A DNA stretch of 38,014 nt from Candidatus Woesearchaeota archaeon (lineage in GTDB: Archaea; Nanobdellota; Nanobdellia; Woesearchaeales; JACPBO01): positions 1-38,014 of the forward strand of contig JAUSCS010000004.1 in the NCBI GenBank assembly GCA_030651135.1. Direction: 5' to 3'. Both the position numbers and the translations under genes were made by a program. Below the pieces are notes generated by a model, which searched no databases, was not told the DNA's origin, and worked only from the letters and a program-made list of their open reading frames with translations. Each line of letters opens with the position of its first letter. Position 1 is the first letter of the stretch. Positions 15,349-23,425 of this stretch are shown here, piece after piece.

Positions 15349-17880
15349 ATGAAGTCAAAACCAACTATTTTTGAGTTCACTTCTTATAAATTTGAGCCCA
15401 CTCAAAAAAGAGTTTTTTTTAATTACAAAACGGAATTTAAAGAAAAAAAAGATACTCTTTTTTTTACAGAAACCATAATTTTGCCAGAAACGGCTGATTT
15501 TGAAAAATTACCGATAGGGTTTTTAAATAAGATATTTGAAAGCTTGCATTTAGTACTGGGCGTTAGTTATTGGAAATCTTATTGTGCGACAAAGATAAAA
15601 GTAAATTATTCATTATCAAAAGAGGAAGCCTATTTTTGGAATATAGTTTACAAAAAAGGATTAGGCGAATTTTTTTATAAAAATAATCTTAATCCTAAAA
15701 TTTCTCCCAAGTTTTCGTTTAAAAACAATGTAAAACCAATTTTTTATAAATTAGATAAAAATAATAAATGTCTTGTTGCTGTCAGTGGGGGAAAGGATTC
15801 AATAGTAGCAACAGAGCTTTTAAAGAGTCAAAATTTTGATATTACGGCTTTTTTTGTACAAACACAAAAAGAGTCAGATCTTGTTAATGAAATAATAAAA
15901 ATATCAGGAATAAAATCGATAAAAATAAAAAGAATATTGGACAAAAAGATATTTGAACATCATAAATACAACGGCCATGTCCCTGTCTCCGCCATGTATG
16001 CTTTCTTGGGTATTTTATGCTCTGCCTTATATAAGTATTCTTATTGTATTATGTCCAATGAATACAGCAGTAATTTTGGTAATACAGAATATAAGGGAGA
16101 AACTATAAACCATCAGTGGAGCAAATCTTCAGAATTCGAAAACCTGTTTTCAAATTACGTTAAAAATTTTATAACTCCGGATATTTATTATTTTTCTTTA
16201 TTAAGACCGTTCTATGAAATTCGTATAGTGGAACTTTTTTCAAAATATAAAAAATATTTTACTAATTTTTCCAGTTGCAATAATAATTTTATAATTCAAC
16301 AAGATAAATTACGCAAAAAGAAAAATAAGGATTTGTGGTGCAAAGAATGTCCAAAATGTATTTTTGTGTTTACTTTATTATCTGCTTTTTTGTCTAAAAA
16401 AGAGCTGATTCACATTTTTAAAAAAAATCTCTATGCTGAAAAAAAATTAATACCTTTATTTAATGACATCCTTGGCTTTGGCAAAATGAAACCATTTGAT
16501 TGCGTGGGAACTTTTAAAGAAGCGAGGGTAGCTTTATATCTGGGTTCTAAAAAATTTAAAAATAATTTAATTATTAATACATTTTTGCCTAAAATAAAAA
16601 AATCAGAATCTTTAATAAAGGATGTCTTTGGCACTAATTTGTCGCTAAATATTCCTAGCCAGTTTAGATTTTCGGGCATAAAAAATGTCTTAATCTTAGG
16701 ATATGGCAGAGAAGGTAAAATTACAGAAAAGTATATTAAAAAAAATTACCCTAATTTAAAAATTGGGGTAGCCGACATTAAATTAGATAAAAATTATTTA
16801 AAAAAGCAAAAAGATTACGATATGGCTATAAAGAGCCCAGGAATTCCTAAGAGTTTTGTGAAAATTAATTATACGACAGCTACAAATATATTTTTTTCTG
16901 AAATTAAAGAATTAGGAAACAAAACAATTGGTATTACAGGAAGCAAAGGGAAAAGCACAACCGCGCGTCTTATTTACTTTATTTTAAAAGAGTCTGGAAA
17001 AAATGTGAGAATTTTGGGCAATATTGGAGAACCAATGCTTAAAGTGTTTTTAGAACCAATTAAAAAAGACCAGATATTTGTATTAGAGCTTTCAAGTTAT
17101 CAATTAGATGATATTAATTTTTCTCCCAATATTGCAGTGGTTACCAACTTGTTTAAAGAGCATATGGATTATCATTTGGGGGCAGAAAATTATTATTTAG
17201 CCAAGCAAAATATAATTAATTTTCAAAGTAAGAATGATATTTTTGTTTATAACCCAAAATATAAAAAACTAGTTTCCTGGGCTAAAGAATCTTATTCAAA
17301 GACAATTCCGTTTGTGAGAAACATTCCATTGGAGAATTTGAACATTCCTTTAATTGGAGAACATAACAAAGAAAATATTAGAGCGGCAATTACAGTTGCC
17401 AAAATTTTTAAAGTTCCAGACAGTGTAATAAAAAGAGCAATAGAAAATTTTAGCGGTTTGCCACACAGATTAGAGTTTGTTGGGGAATTCGCCGGCATTA
17501 AATTTTATGATGACGGCAGTTCAACTAATCCAGAATCGGCAATATCGGCAATTAAATCTCTTAAAAATATTGATACGATTTTTCTTGGAGGTCAAGACAG
17601 GGGATATGATTTTTCACAATTGGAAAAAACAATTAAAAAATATAAAATAAGAAATATAGTATTATTTCCCGACAGCGGAAATAAAATTTTAAAATCACAA
17701 AGAAATCTTAACGTACTGCATACTTCTAAAATGGAAGAAGCGGTTAAATTTGCTTACAAAAACACCAAAAAGGGAAGTATATGCCTGTTATCGGGGGGCT
17801 CGCCAAGCTATTCTTTGTGGAAAGATTTTGAAGACAAGGGAAATCAATTTAAATTAATGGTCAAAAAAAATAAGCATTAA
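15349..17880 (+). CDS. murL-murD: Fused MurL epimerase - MurD ligase
   Basis: This 843-aa protein has two enzymes. Residues about 1-440 match MurL, the epimerase that converts UDP-MurNAc-L-Ala-L-Glu to the D-Glu form (described in Xanthomonas): 'GLGEFFYKNNL', an ATP loop VSGGKDS at 145-151, 'MSNEYSSNFGNTEYKGE', 'YYFSLLRPFYEI' and the cysteine cluster 'WCKECPKCIFVF'. Residues about 444-843 are a MurD ligase: Rossmann motif 'VLILGYGREGK', ATP loop GSKGKSTT at 531-538, 'LELSSYQLD' and 'FYDDGSSTNPESA'. The MurD half would add L-Glu, and the MurL half would then invert it. Fusion ensures coupling. It contains an internal copy of the TTATTGTGCGACA word. ftsW follows after 8 bases. Confidence 0.88.
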   Translation: MKSKPTIFEFTSYKFEPTQKRVFFNYKTEFKEKKDTLFFTETIILPETADFEKLPIGFLNKIFESLHLVLGVSYWKSYCATKIKVNYSLSKEEAYFWNIVYKKGLGEFFYKNNLNPKISPKFSFKNNVKPIFYKLDKNNKCLVAVSGGKDSIVATELLKSQNFDITAFFVQTQKESDLVNEIIKISGIKSIKIKRILDKKIFEHHKYNGHVPVSAMYAFLGILCSALYKYSYCIMSNEYSSNFGNTEYKGETINHQWSKSSEFENLFSNYVKNFITPDIYYFSLLRPFYEIRIVELFSKYKKYFTNFSSCNNNFIIQQDKLRKKKNKDLWCKECPKCIFVFTLLSAFLSKKELIHIFKKNLYAEKKLIPLFNDILGFGKMKPFDCVGTFKEARVALYLGSKKFKNNLIINTFLPKIKKSESLIKDVFGTNLSLNIPSQFRFSGIKNVLILGYGREGKITEKYIKKNYPNLKIGVADIKLDKNYLKKQKDYDMAIKSPGIPKSFVKINYTTATNIFFSEIKELGNKTIGITGSKGKSTTARLIYFILKESGKNVRILGNIGEPMLKVFLEPIKKDQIFVLELSSYQLDDINFSPNIAVVTNLFKEHMDYHLGAENYYLAKQNIINFQSKNDIFVYNPKYKKLVSWAKESYSKTIPFVRNIPLENLNIPLIGEHNKENIRAAITVAKIFKVPDSVIKRAIENFSGLPHRLEFVGEFAGIKFYDDGSSTNPESAISAIKSLKNIDTIFLGGQDRGYDFSQLEKTIKKYKIRNIVLFPDSGNKILKSQRNLNVLHTSKMEEAVKFAYKNTKKGSICLLSGGSPSYSLWKDFEDKGNQFKLMVKKNKH
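15579..15591 (+). repeat. Copy 2 of over-represented word TTATTGTGCGACA (inside murL-murD)
   Basis: This is an exact 13-mer inside the MurL coding part (codons for SYCATK). The next bases (AAGATAAA) also resemble the flank of copy 3 (AAAATAAT), so the match extends beyond the core. Confidence 0.8.
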
Positions 17881-17888
17881 TTTTAACA

Positions 17889-19010
17889 ATGAAAAAGCAT
17901 CCAAATTATTATTTCTTTTTTTTAGTGGTTATTTTGGTTGTTTTTGGCATTTTGTTTTTATCAACTCTTTCAGCCCCCGCTTCTATTAGGAATTTCGGTA
18001 ACACTAACTATTATTTAATACATCAATTGTATTTACTTTTTATAGGAATAGTTTTGGCAATAATCGCTTATAAATTTCCACTAAATTATTTTAAAAAATT
18101 AGCGCCATTATTATTATTTTTTAATTTCGTACTATTAGCAATTGTGTTTTTACCGATATTTGGAGTTAAATTTTGGGGAGCAAAACGTTGGATAGATATA
18201 GGAATAGCCACTTTTCAGCCATCTGAAATTTTAAAAATTACATCAATTTTATATTTGAGCGCGCTTATTTCTAATAAATTATCAGATGGACGCAAAGGAG
18301 GATGGCTTTTAGCAACAAAAAAAGGTTATCATAATATAAAATATGTATTTATTCCTTTTATAGTTTTTTTAACAATAATTTCAATATTTTTGATATTACA
18401 GCCGGACGTAAGCACCTTGGGAATAATAGGATTAACATTAGTTCTTATGTATTTTTTTGCCAATACGCCCATTTGGAATACCTTTTTAATATTTTTTATA
18501 GCCATAGGGGGATTGTTCGCTTTAATAAAATTTGAACCGTACAGAATGAATCGGTGGTTAATTTTTCTGAATCCGGAGATAGACCCATTAGGTAAAGGTT
18601 TTCATATGAAGCAGTCTTTGATTGCAATCGGATCGGGCGGATTTTTCGGAAAAGGGTGGGGGATGTCTGTGCAAAAATTCGAATTTTTACCAGCGGCGAT
18701 GTCAGATTCAATATTCTCTATATTAGGAGAAGAAACTGGAATAGTTGGTTGCCTATTTCTGGTTATCCTTTTTATGCTTTTTTTGTGGCTCGGAGTTAAA
18801 ATTGCAAAATCGTCAAATGATAAATTTGGGCAACTAACTGCCATAGGCATCACTTTTTGGATAGTAATTCAGGCATTTTTTAATATCGCAGCTAACTTGG
18901 GGATAGCTCCATTGGCCGGTATCCCATTACCATTTTTTAGCTATGGCGGGTCGCATTTAGTTACAGAGTTAATAGGAGTCGGCATATTACTAAATATATC
19001 TAAAAAATGA
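17889..19010 (+). CDS. ftsW: Septal peptidoglycan polymerase FtsW (SEDS family)
   Basis: This 373-aa polytopic membrane protein has about ten helices. SEDS signatures are present: 'GAKRWIDIGIATFQPSEI' near residue 98, 'LQPDVSTLGI' near 172, 'GSGGFFGKGWGMS' near 247, 'LPAAMSDSIFSILGEETGI' near 265 and 'GIPLPFFSYGGSHL' near 350. It polymerises lipid II glycan strands at the division site. The neighbours (MurD, MurG) favour FtsW over RodA. The stop TGA overlaps the murG ATG by 4 bases (ATGA), a sign of translational coupling. Confidence 0.9.
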   Translation: MKKHPNYYFFFLVVILVVFGILFLSTLSAPASIRNFGNTNYYLIHQLYLLFIGIVLAIIAYKFPLNYFKKLAPLLLFFNFVLLAIVFLPIFGVKFWGAKRWIDIGIATFQPSEILKITSILYLSALISNKLSDGRKGGWLLATKKGYHNIKYVFIPFIVFLTIISIFLILQPDVSTLGIIGLTLVLMYFFANTPIWNTFLIFFIAIGGLFALIKFEPYRMNRWLIFLNPEIDPLGKGFHMKQSLIAIGSGGFFGKGWGMSVQKFEFLPAAMSDSIFSILGEETGIVGCLFLVILFMLFLWLGVKIAKSSNDKFGQLTAIGITFWIVIQAFFNIAANLGIAPLAGIPLPFFSYGGSHLVTELIGVGILLNISKK

Positions 19011-20164
19011 AAATATTATTTACAGGAGGTGGCACAGGGGGCCATATATTTCCAATAGTTGCTATTGCAAGAGAGATAAGAAGAATCTATCCTAAGAAAG
19101 ATTTGGAATTTTATTATTTGGGATTAAAAGATGAATTCGGGCTCATAATGCTCAGTCAAGAGGATTTTAAAATAAAAACAATAATATCAGGAAAAATTAG
19201 AAGATATTTTTCTGATTCTGGATTTTCTATTTCTCAGATAAATCTCGCAACCGTGTATAAAAATACCATAGACATATTGTTTAAAATACCATTCGGATTT
19301 TTACAGAGCATATTTTTGATTTTAATGATACGTCCTCAGCTTGTTTTCAGTAAAGGAGGATCGGGGTCTATTTCTGTGACGCAGAGCGCAAGATTATTGG
19401 GAATACCTGTGTTTTTACACGAATCGGATGTTGTACCCGGGTTATCCAATAAGATAACTTCAAAATGGGCAAAAAAGATATTTGTTTCTTTTCCAAAAAC
19501 AGAATATTTTGACCCACAAAAAACAATTTTAGTTGGAAATCCAATAAGAACAGAATTGTTGAATGGAGATAAAAAAACAGCTGGAGACTTGTTTGACCTT
19601 ACTTTCCAAAAACCAATAATTTTATTTTCAGGAGGGTCGCAAGGGTCGGAAGCCATTAATGATTTTGTTTTAAATAGCTTAAACGATTTTTTGGCAGAAT
19701 TTGAATTAATACATGTTTGTGGCAGGAATAATTTAGAAGAAGTAGAGGCAGAATCATCAGTGGTAATTGATAAAGATTTGGCAAAATACTATCACGTTGT
19801 AGGCTTTTTAGACGAAGAAAAATATAAGCATGCTTATAAGTCAGCTGACCTTATAATATCTCGCTCTGGTTCAGGTTCTATTTTTGAAATAGCGGCCTTG
19901 GGGAAACCCAGTATTTTAGTTCCATTACCATCAGCGGCGGCTAATCATCAAGCAAAAAATGCTTATGTATATTCGCAAACTGGAGCGGCGTTAGTCGTAG
20001 AACAAGATAACCTGACCCATAATTTTTTTATAGATATAATCCATAATTTATTTTTACATCTTGATAAATTAGAAAAAATGAAAGAAGAAGCATTAAGATT
20101 TTCAAAGCCATTGGCCGCTAAAGCCATTGCCAGAGAAATTTTAGAATATTTTACTTTAGAATAA
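19007..20164 (+). CDS. murG: UDP-N-acetylglucosamine:lipid I GlcNAc transferase
   Basis: This 385-aa GT-B glycosyltransferase adds GlcNAc to lipid I at the inner face of the membrane to make lipid II. The glycine loops GGGTGGHIFP (residues 6-15) and 'FSGGSQGSEAIND' (about 206-218) are present. 'RSGSGSIFEIAALGKPSILV' and 'PLPSAAANHQAKNA' form the UDP-GlcNAc site. It is slightly longer than E. coli MurG (355 aa). It overlaps ftsW by 4 bases and is followed by gltX after 4 bases. Confidence 0.95.
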   Translation: MKILFTGGGTGGHIFPIVAIAREIRRIYPKKDLEFYYLGLKDEFGLIMLSQEDFKIKTIISGKIRRYFSDSGFSISQINLATVYKNTIDILFKIPFGFLQSIFLILMIRPQLVFSKGGSGSISVTQSARLLGIPVFLHESDVVPGLSNKITSKWAKKIFVSFPKTEYFDPQKTILVGNPIRTELLNGDKKTAGDLFDLTFQKPIILFSGGSQGSEAINDFVLNSLNDFLAEFELIHVCGRNNLEEVEAESSVVIDKDLAKYYHVVGFLDEEKYKHAYKSADLIISRSGSGSIFEIAALGKPSILVPLPSAAANHQAKNAYVYSQTGAALVVEQDNLTHNFFIDIIHNLFLHLDKLEKMKEEALRFSKPLAAKAIAREILEYFTLE

Positions 20165-20168
20165 AAAC

Positions 20169-21665
20169 GTGAAAGCAAAAGATAATAAAATAAAAAAAGT
20201 TCGTGTCAGGATAGCCCCGTCTCCAACTGGAGCCTTACATATCGGCACGGCCAGAAGCGCGCTTTTTAATTATTTATTTGCAAAAAAGAATAAAGGTGTT
20301 TTTGTATTACGTATTGAAGATACGGATTTGGAAAGGTCTGATTTAAAATGGACGCAAGACATAATAGAAGAATTAAAGTGGCTTGGAATAAATTGGCAGG
20401 AAGGCCCTGATATTGGCGGTAAATATGGCCCGTATAAGCAATCTCAAAGGTTGGATACTTACGAAAAATATATAAAAAAACTTTTAACCGATAATAAAGC
20501 TTATCATTGTTTTTGTTCAGAGGATGAGTTAGATGCAATGCGTCAAGAGCAGATGGTTAGGGGAGTGGCTCCTCATTATAATGGCAAATGCGCAAATTTT
20601 TCAAAAGAAGACGTAAAAAAACTTTTAGATGAAAAAAAATCTTCTGTGATAAGATTTAAAATTCATAACAAAAAAATTAAATTTACAGACCTGATCAGAG
20701 GCGTAGTAGAGTTTGACGCCGGATTAATGGGGGACATTATTATAGCCAAGGACGAAAAAACTCCATTGTATAACTTTGCTGTTGTGGTTGACGATTACGA
20801 AATGCAAATAAGCCATGTTATTAGAGGAGAAGACCATATTTCAAATACTCCAAAGCAGATTCTAATGCAGGAAGCATTGGGCTTTGATCAACCAATATAT
20901 GCTCATTTGCCGTTGATTTTAGCGCCAGACAGAACAAAGCTTTCAAAAAGAACCGGCACGGTTTCTATTGCTCAATACAGAGAAGAAGGATATTTACCAG
21001 AAGCCCTGGTAAACTTTATGGCGCTTTTAGGATGGAATCCTGGCACAGATAAAGAGATATTCACTTTATCGTCTTTAAGCAAAGAATTTTCTATAGAAAA
21101 AGTGCAAAAAGCTGGGGCCATTTTAAACATTCAGAAATTAAATTTTATAAACAGTTTTTATATTCGAGAAAAAACAATAGAAAAATTAACTAAACTTTGC
21201 AGGCCTTATTTAAAAAAAGCAGGGCTGTTAGTGGAAGGCCAAGTTTCTGATAGTAAACTGGAAAAGATTATTGAAGTCTCAAAAACAAGAATGAAGAAAT
21301 TATCAGAGGTTGTGGATCTAACAGATTTTTTCTTTAAAGATAAATTAAAATACGATAAAAATTTATTAGCTTGGCAAAAAATGGGAAACAGTGATATAAA
21401 AGAATCTTTAGAGTATTCGGTAAAAATATTGTCTGAAATTAAAAATTGGGATTTAAATATAATACAAGAAAAATTATTTGAAGAAGTCGTAAAATTTAAT
21501 TTAGATAAAAATTATCCGGAGAAAAATAGGGGATATCTGCTTTGGCCATTAAGAGTTGCTTTATCTGGAAAACAAGCATCGGCTGGTCCATTTGAAATTG
21601 CTGATATTTTAGGCAGAGAAAAAACTTTGCAAAGAATAAAAGAGGCAATAAGACTTCTTGCATAG
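20169..21665 (+). CDS. gltX: Glutamyl-tRNA synthetase
   Basis: This 498-aa class Ib synthetase starts at GTG 20169, four bases after murG. 'RIAPSPTGALHIGTARSALF' includes the HIGH motif at residues 24-27, and the KMSKS motif is KLSKR at about 257-261 ('LSKRTGTVSIAQY'). A zinc-type cluster is suggested by 'YHCFCSEDEL' and the later 'GKC'. Full length includes the C-terminal helical anticodon-binding domain. It is probably non-discriminating (charging tRNA-Gln too) if the genome uses GatCAB; this is inference. It is the last core gene before the accessory stretch. Confidence 0.95.
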   Translation: MKAKDNKIKKVRVRIAPSPTGALHIGTARSALFNYLFAKKNKGVFVLRIEDTDLERSDLKWTQDIIEELKWLGINWQEGPDIGGKYGPYKQSQRLDTYEKYIKKLLTDNKAYHCFCSEDELDAMRQEQMVRGVAPHYNGKCANFSKEDVKKLLDEKKSSVIRFKIHNKKIKFTDLIRGVVEFDAGLMGDIIIAKDEKTPLYNFAVVVDDYEMQISHVIRGEDHISNTPKQILMQEALGFDQPIYAHLPLILAPDRTKLSKRTGTVSIAQYREEGYLPEALVNFMALLGWNPGTDKEIFTLSSLSKEFSIEKVQKAGAILNIQKLNFINSFYIREKTIEKLTKLCRPYLKKAGLLVEGQVSDSKLEKIIEVSKTRMKKLSEVVDLTDFFFKDKLKYDKNLLAWQKMGNSDIKESLEYSVKILSEIKNWDLNIIQEKLFEEVVKFNLDKNYPEKNRGYLLWPLRVALSGKQASAGPFEIADILGREKTLQRIKEAIRLLA

Positions 21666-21666
21666 T

Positions 21667-21679
21667 TTATTGTGCGACA
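21667..21679 (+). repeat. Copy 3 of TTATTGTGCGACA (left edge of accessory region)
   Basis: This exact 13-mer starts one base after the gltX stop codon. The longer match TTTATTGTGCGACAAAA is shared with copy 7 at 27375 in the same orientation, so the two look like direct repeats bounding the 5.7-kb accessory segment. Confidence 0.85.
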
Positions 21680-21694
21680 AAAATAATAAAAAAT

Positions 21695-22024
21695 ATGAAC
21701 GAAAAAGGATTTATAAAAAATATTGTTATTATAGCCGTGCTTTTGCTAGTAGTTTTTTTAAGCCAACAGCCTTATTTTAAAAAATATGGCAATGATTTAT
21801 ATTTAAAGGCAAAACCGCGAATTGAAGTATATTTGACAAAAGCAACAGATTGGATAAAAAATAACGTCTATCCAAGGGTGAGTGGGGAAGTGGAGCAGAA
21901 AAGCGCGGTAATACAGCAAGAAATTAATAAACAAAAAAATAATATTATGCAAAATACTTGGGAAAAAATAAAAGATTATTTTGCAAATATTTTCTCAAAA
22001 GTTTCCGGCACATCTGTAAAGTAG
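21695..22024 (+). CDS. Small membrane-anchored protein, unknown
   Basis: This 109-aa protein has an N-terminal hydrophobic helix (residues 8-24) followed by a basic, helical soluble part ('KAKPRIEVYLTKATDWIKNN', 'VIQQEINKQKNNIMQNTWEK') with coiled-coil tendency. There is no cysteine and no signal cleavage site. It is probably attached to the membrane with its tail outside. It begins 29 bases after gltX and could be cotranscribed with it. I do not recognise the family. It lies just inside the copy-3 word. Confidence 0.6.
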   Translation: MNEKGFIKNIVIIAVLLLVVFLSQQPYFKKYGNDLYLKAKPRIEVYLTKATDWIKNNVYPRVSGEVEQKSAVIQQEINKQKNNIMQNTWEKIKDYFANIFSKVSGTSVK

Positions 22025-22032
22025 GCAAGGCA

Positions 22033-22061
22033 TTGACATGGTATTTATAGAGAGTTATTGT
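22033..22061 (+). promoter_or_regulatory. Candidate distal promoter of the recombinase gene
   Basis: TTGACA (22033-22038) is followed after 17 bases by TATTGT (22056-22061). The -35 is perfect and the -10 matches 4 of 6. A second -10 lies downstream at 22110. Confidence 0.45.
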
Positions 22062-22109
22062 TAGTATATAGTATGTCGCAAAATGTAGGTAAACCGAAGT
22101 AATATATAG

Positions 22110-22115
22110 TATAAT
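22110..22115 (+). promoter_or_regulatory. TATAAT -10 element upstream of the recombinase gene
   Basis: A perfect TATAAT lies 21 bases before the ATG at 22136, and the -35 region has no good match. Between the two candidate promoters, TATGTCGCAAAAT (22070-22082) is a degenerate relative of the 13-base word. Confidence 0.45.
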
Positions 22116-22135
22116 AGGGCAATAAGGCCTAACTT

Positions 22136-23107
22136 ATGAAAAAGTCATCAAAACCATTAAAAGAACACTTGCTAGACTTTTTGGATTATTGTGAGGTTGA
22201 AAAAGGTTTGCGCAATAATACTCAGGAAAATTACAAAAAATATCTTGAAAAGTTTTTTTATTGGCTAAACCATACTAAAAATAGCTCCCTACTTCCCCAC
22301 CAACTGACCGCAGAACACATTTGGACCTATAGATTGTTCCTATCTCGCACCCCAAGTCCGGCTACGGGTAAATTGCTGTCTAAAGGTACTCAAAACTACT
22401 ATCTTGTCGCTTTAAGAGGCTTTTTAGCCTATTTTGTGGCAAAAGACATACTTTCACTACCCCCAGGTAAAATAACCCTTCCTAAGGCCGATAAAGCCCA
22501 AAAAACGGTTAAATTTCTTAGTTTAGAGCAGATTGGCAAGCTTTTGGTTTCAGTTGAGTCAAAAGACGCTATTTCTATTCGCGATAGAGCTATTTTGGAG
22601 AGCTTTTTTTCAACCGGTTTGCGTATTGCAGAATTGGTATCTTTAAATCTTGAGCAGTTTAACAGTTTAAAAGAAAAAAAAGATATGGAGCTTGGTGTTA
22701 TTGGTAAAGGTGGTAAACCGCGAGTGGTTTATTTTTCTGAACGCGCCCTCAACTTCATAAAAAAATATTTACAAATAAGAAATGGAATAGAAAATGCAAA
22801 TACCAAAGCTTTATTTATAAACTTCCGTGATACAAAAGGCGAAAACGATTCTCGGTTAACTCCAAGATCAATTGAAAGAATGGTTAAAAAATATGCTTTG
22901 TTGTCTGGTATACCTGTCTTTACTACCCCGCACACCCTGCGTCATAGTTACGCAACAGACCTATTAAACCAAGGAGTTGATTTGCGAAGCATCCAAGAAT
23001 TTTTAGGCCACAGCAATATTGCCACTACCCAAATTTACACGCACGTTACTAACAAGCGTCTCCGTGACATCCACCACCAATTTCATTCTGACCCAGACAA
23101 AAAATAG
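22136..23107 (+). CDS. Tyrosine site-specific recombinase, XerC/XerD-like
   Basis: This 323-aa protein has an N-terminal SAM-like DNA-binding domain (about residues 8-110, 'LLDFLDYCEVEKGLRNNTQ') and a C-terminal catalytic domain with the full set: Arg163 in 'STGLRIAELV', His266 and Arg269 in 'HTLRHSYATDLL', His292 in 'LGHSNIATT' and nucleophile Tyr301 in 'IYTHV'. It cuts and rejoins DNA at specific sites. It could be the chromosome-dimer Xer enzyme or a mobile-element integrase. Its place among accessory genes, each bounded by copies of TTATTGTGCGACA, makes a role in moving these genes worth testing. Its GC content is a little higher than that of the core genes. Confidence 0.9.
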   Translation: MKKSSKPLKEHLLDFLDYCEVEKGLRNNTQENYKKYLEKFFYWLNHTKNSSLLPHQLTAEHIWTYRLFLSRTPSPATGKLLSKGTQNYYLVALRGFLAYFVAKDILSLPPGKITLPKADKAQKTVKFLSLEQIGKLLVSVESKDAISIRDRAILESFFSTGLRIAELVSLNLEQFNSLKEKKDMELGVIGKGGKPRVVYFSERALNFIKKYLQIRNGIENANTKALFINFRDTKGENDSRLTPRSIERMVKKYALLSGIPVFTTPHTLRHSYATDLLNQGVDLRSIQEFLGHSNIATTQIYTHVTNKRLRDIHHQFHSDPDKK

Positions 23108-23122
23108 TAACTAAAATATATT

Positions 23123-23368
23123 ATGAAAATATCAAATGGCGTAGTCCACAAAGTTCCCGCAGACCTAAAAAAGCCCCTTATCGCTGACCCAAAAGCCTTG
23201 GAAAAATGGGAAGACATTACCCCGCTTGCGCGTAACGAGTGGCTCTGTTGGATTGACTCAGTCAAGAAATCAGAAACAAGAAATCTGCATATTAAACGAA
23301 CATGCACAGAGCTTAAGGAAGGAAAACGCCGACCTTGTTGCTGGGCCGGTTGTTCTCACCGCAAATAA
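23123..23368 (+). CDS. YdeI/OmpD-associated family small protein
   Basis: This 81-aa protein corresponds to the conserved C-terminal module of the YdeI/OmpD-associated family: 'VPADLKKPLIADPKALEKWE', 'DITPLARNEWLCWIDSVKK', 'ELKEGKRRPCCW'. The paired cysteines and the basic GKRRPCCW end are typical. Family members have been linked to bacteriocin or peptide tolerance, but the mechanism is not known. It begins 15 bases after the recombinase stop, on the same strand, and ends at a hairpin terminator. It travels with the recombinase between two inverted word copies. Confidence 0.75.
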   Translation: MKISNGVVHKVPADLKKPLIADPKALEKWEDITPLARNEWLCWIDSVKKSETRNLHIKRTCTELKEGKRRPCCWAGCSHRK

Positions 23369-23369
23369 A

Positions 23370-23390
23370 AAGAGGGCTTACTGTCCTCTT
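23370..23390 (+). terminator. Hairpin terminator after the YdeI-like gene
   Basis: Arms AAGAGG (23370-23375) and CCTCTT (23385-23390) are followed by a T-rich stretch. The hairpin lies directly after the stop at 23366-23368, with a copy of the repeated word 17 bases beyond it. Confidence 0.65.
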
Positions 23391-23406
23391 CTGTTTTAGT
23401 CTAATT

Positions 23407-23419
23407 TGTCGCACAATAA
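23407..23419 (-). repeat. Copy 4 of TTATTGTGCGACA (between YdeI-like gene and nuclease operon)
   Basis: This exact 13-mer on the minus strand lies in the convergent gap. It is in direct orientation with copy 5 (26305), and the two exactly bracket the three-gene restriction-like operon. Confidence 0.85.
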
Positions 23420-23425
23420 ATAGTT

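Noticed and set aside
22070-22082. TATGTCGCAAAAT upstream of the recombinase as an eighth word copy
   Set aside because: It lacks the CACAA part of the core (AAAAT instead of ACAAT), so it is counted only as a degenerate relative and not in the statistics.
22136-23107. Naming the recombinase xerC outright
   Set aside because: The catalytic set is clear, but sequence alone does not tell whether it is the chromosomal Xer enzyme or an element integrase, so the symbol is left empty.
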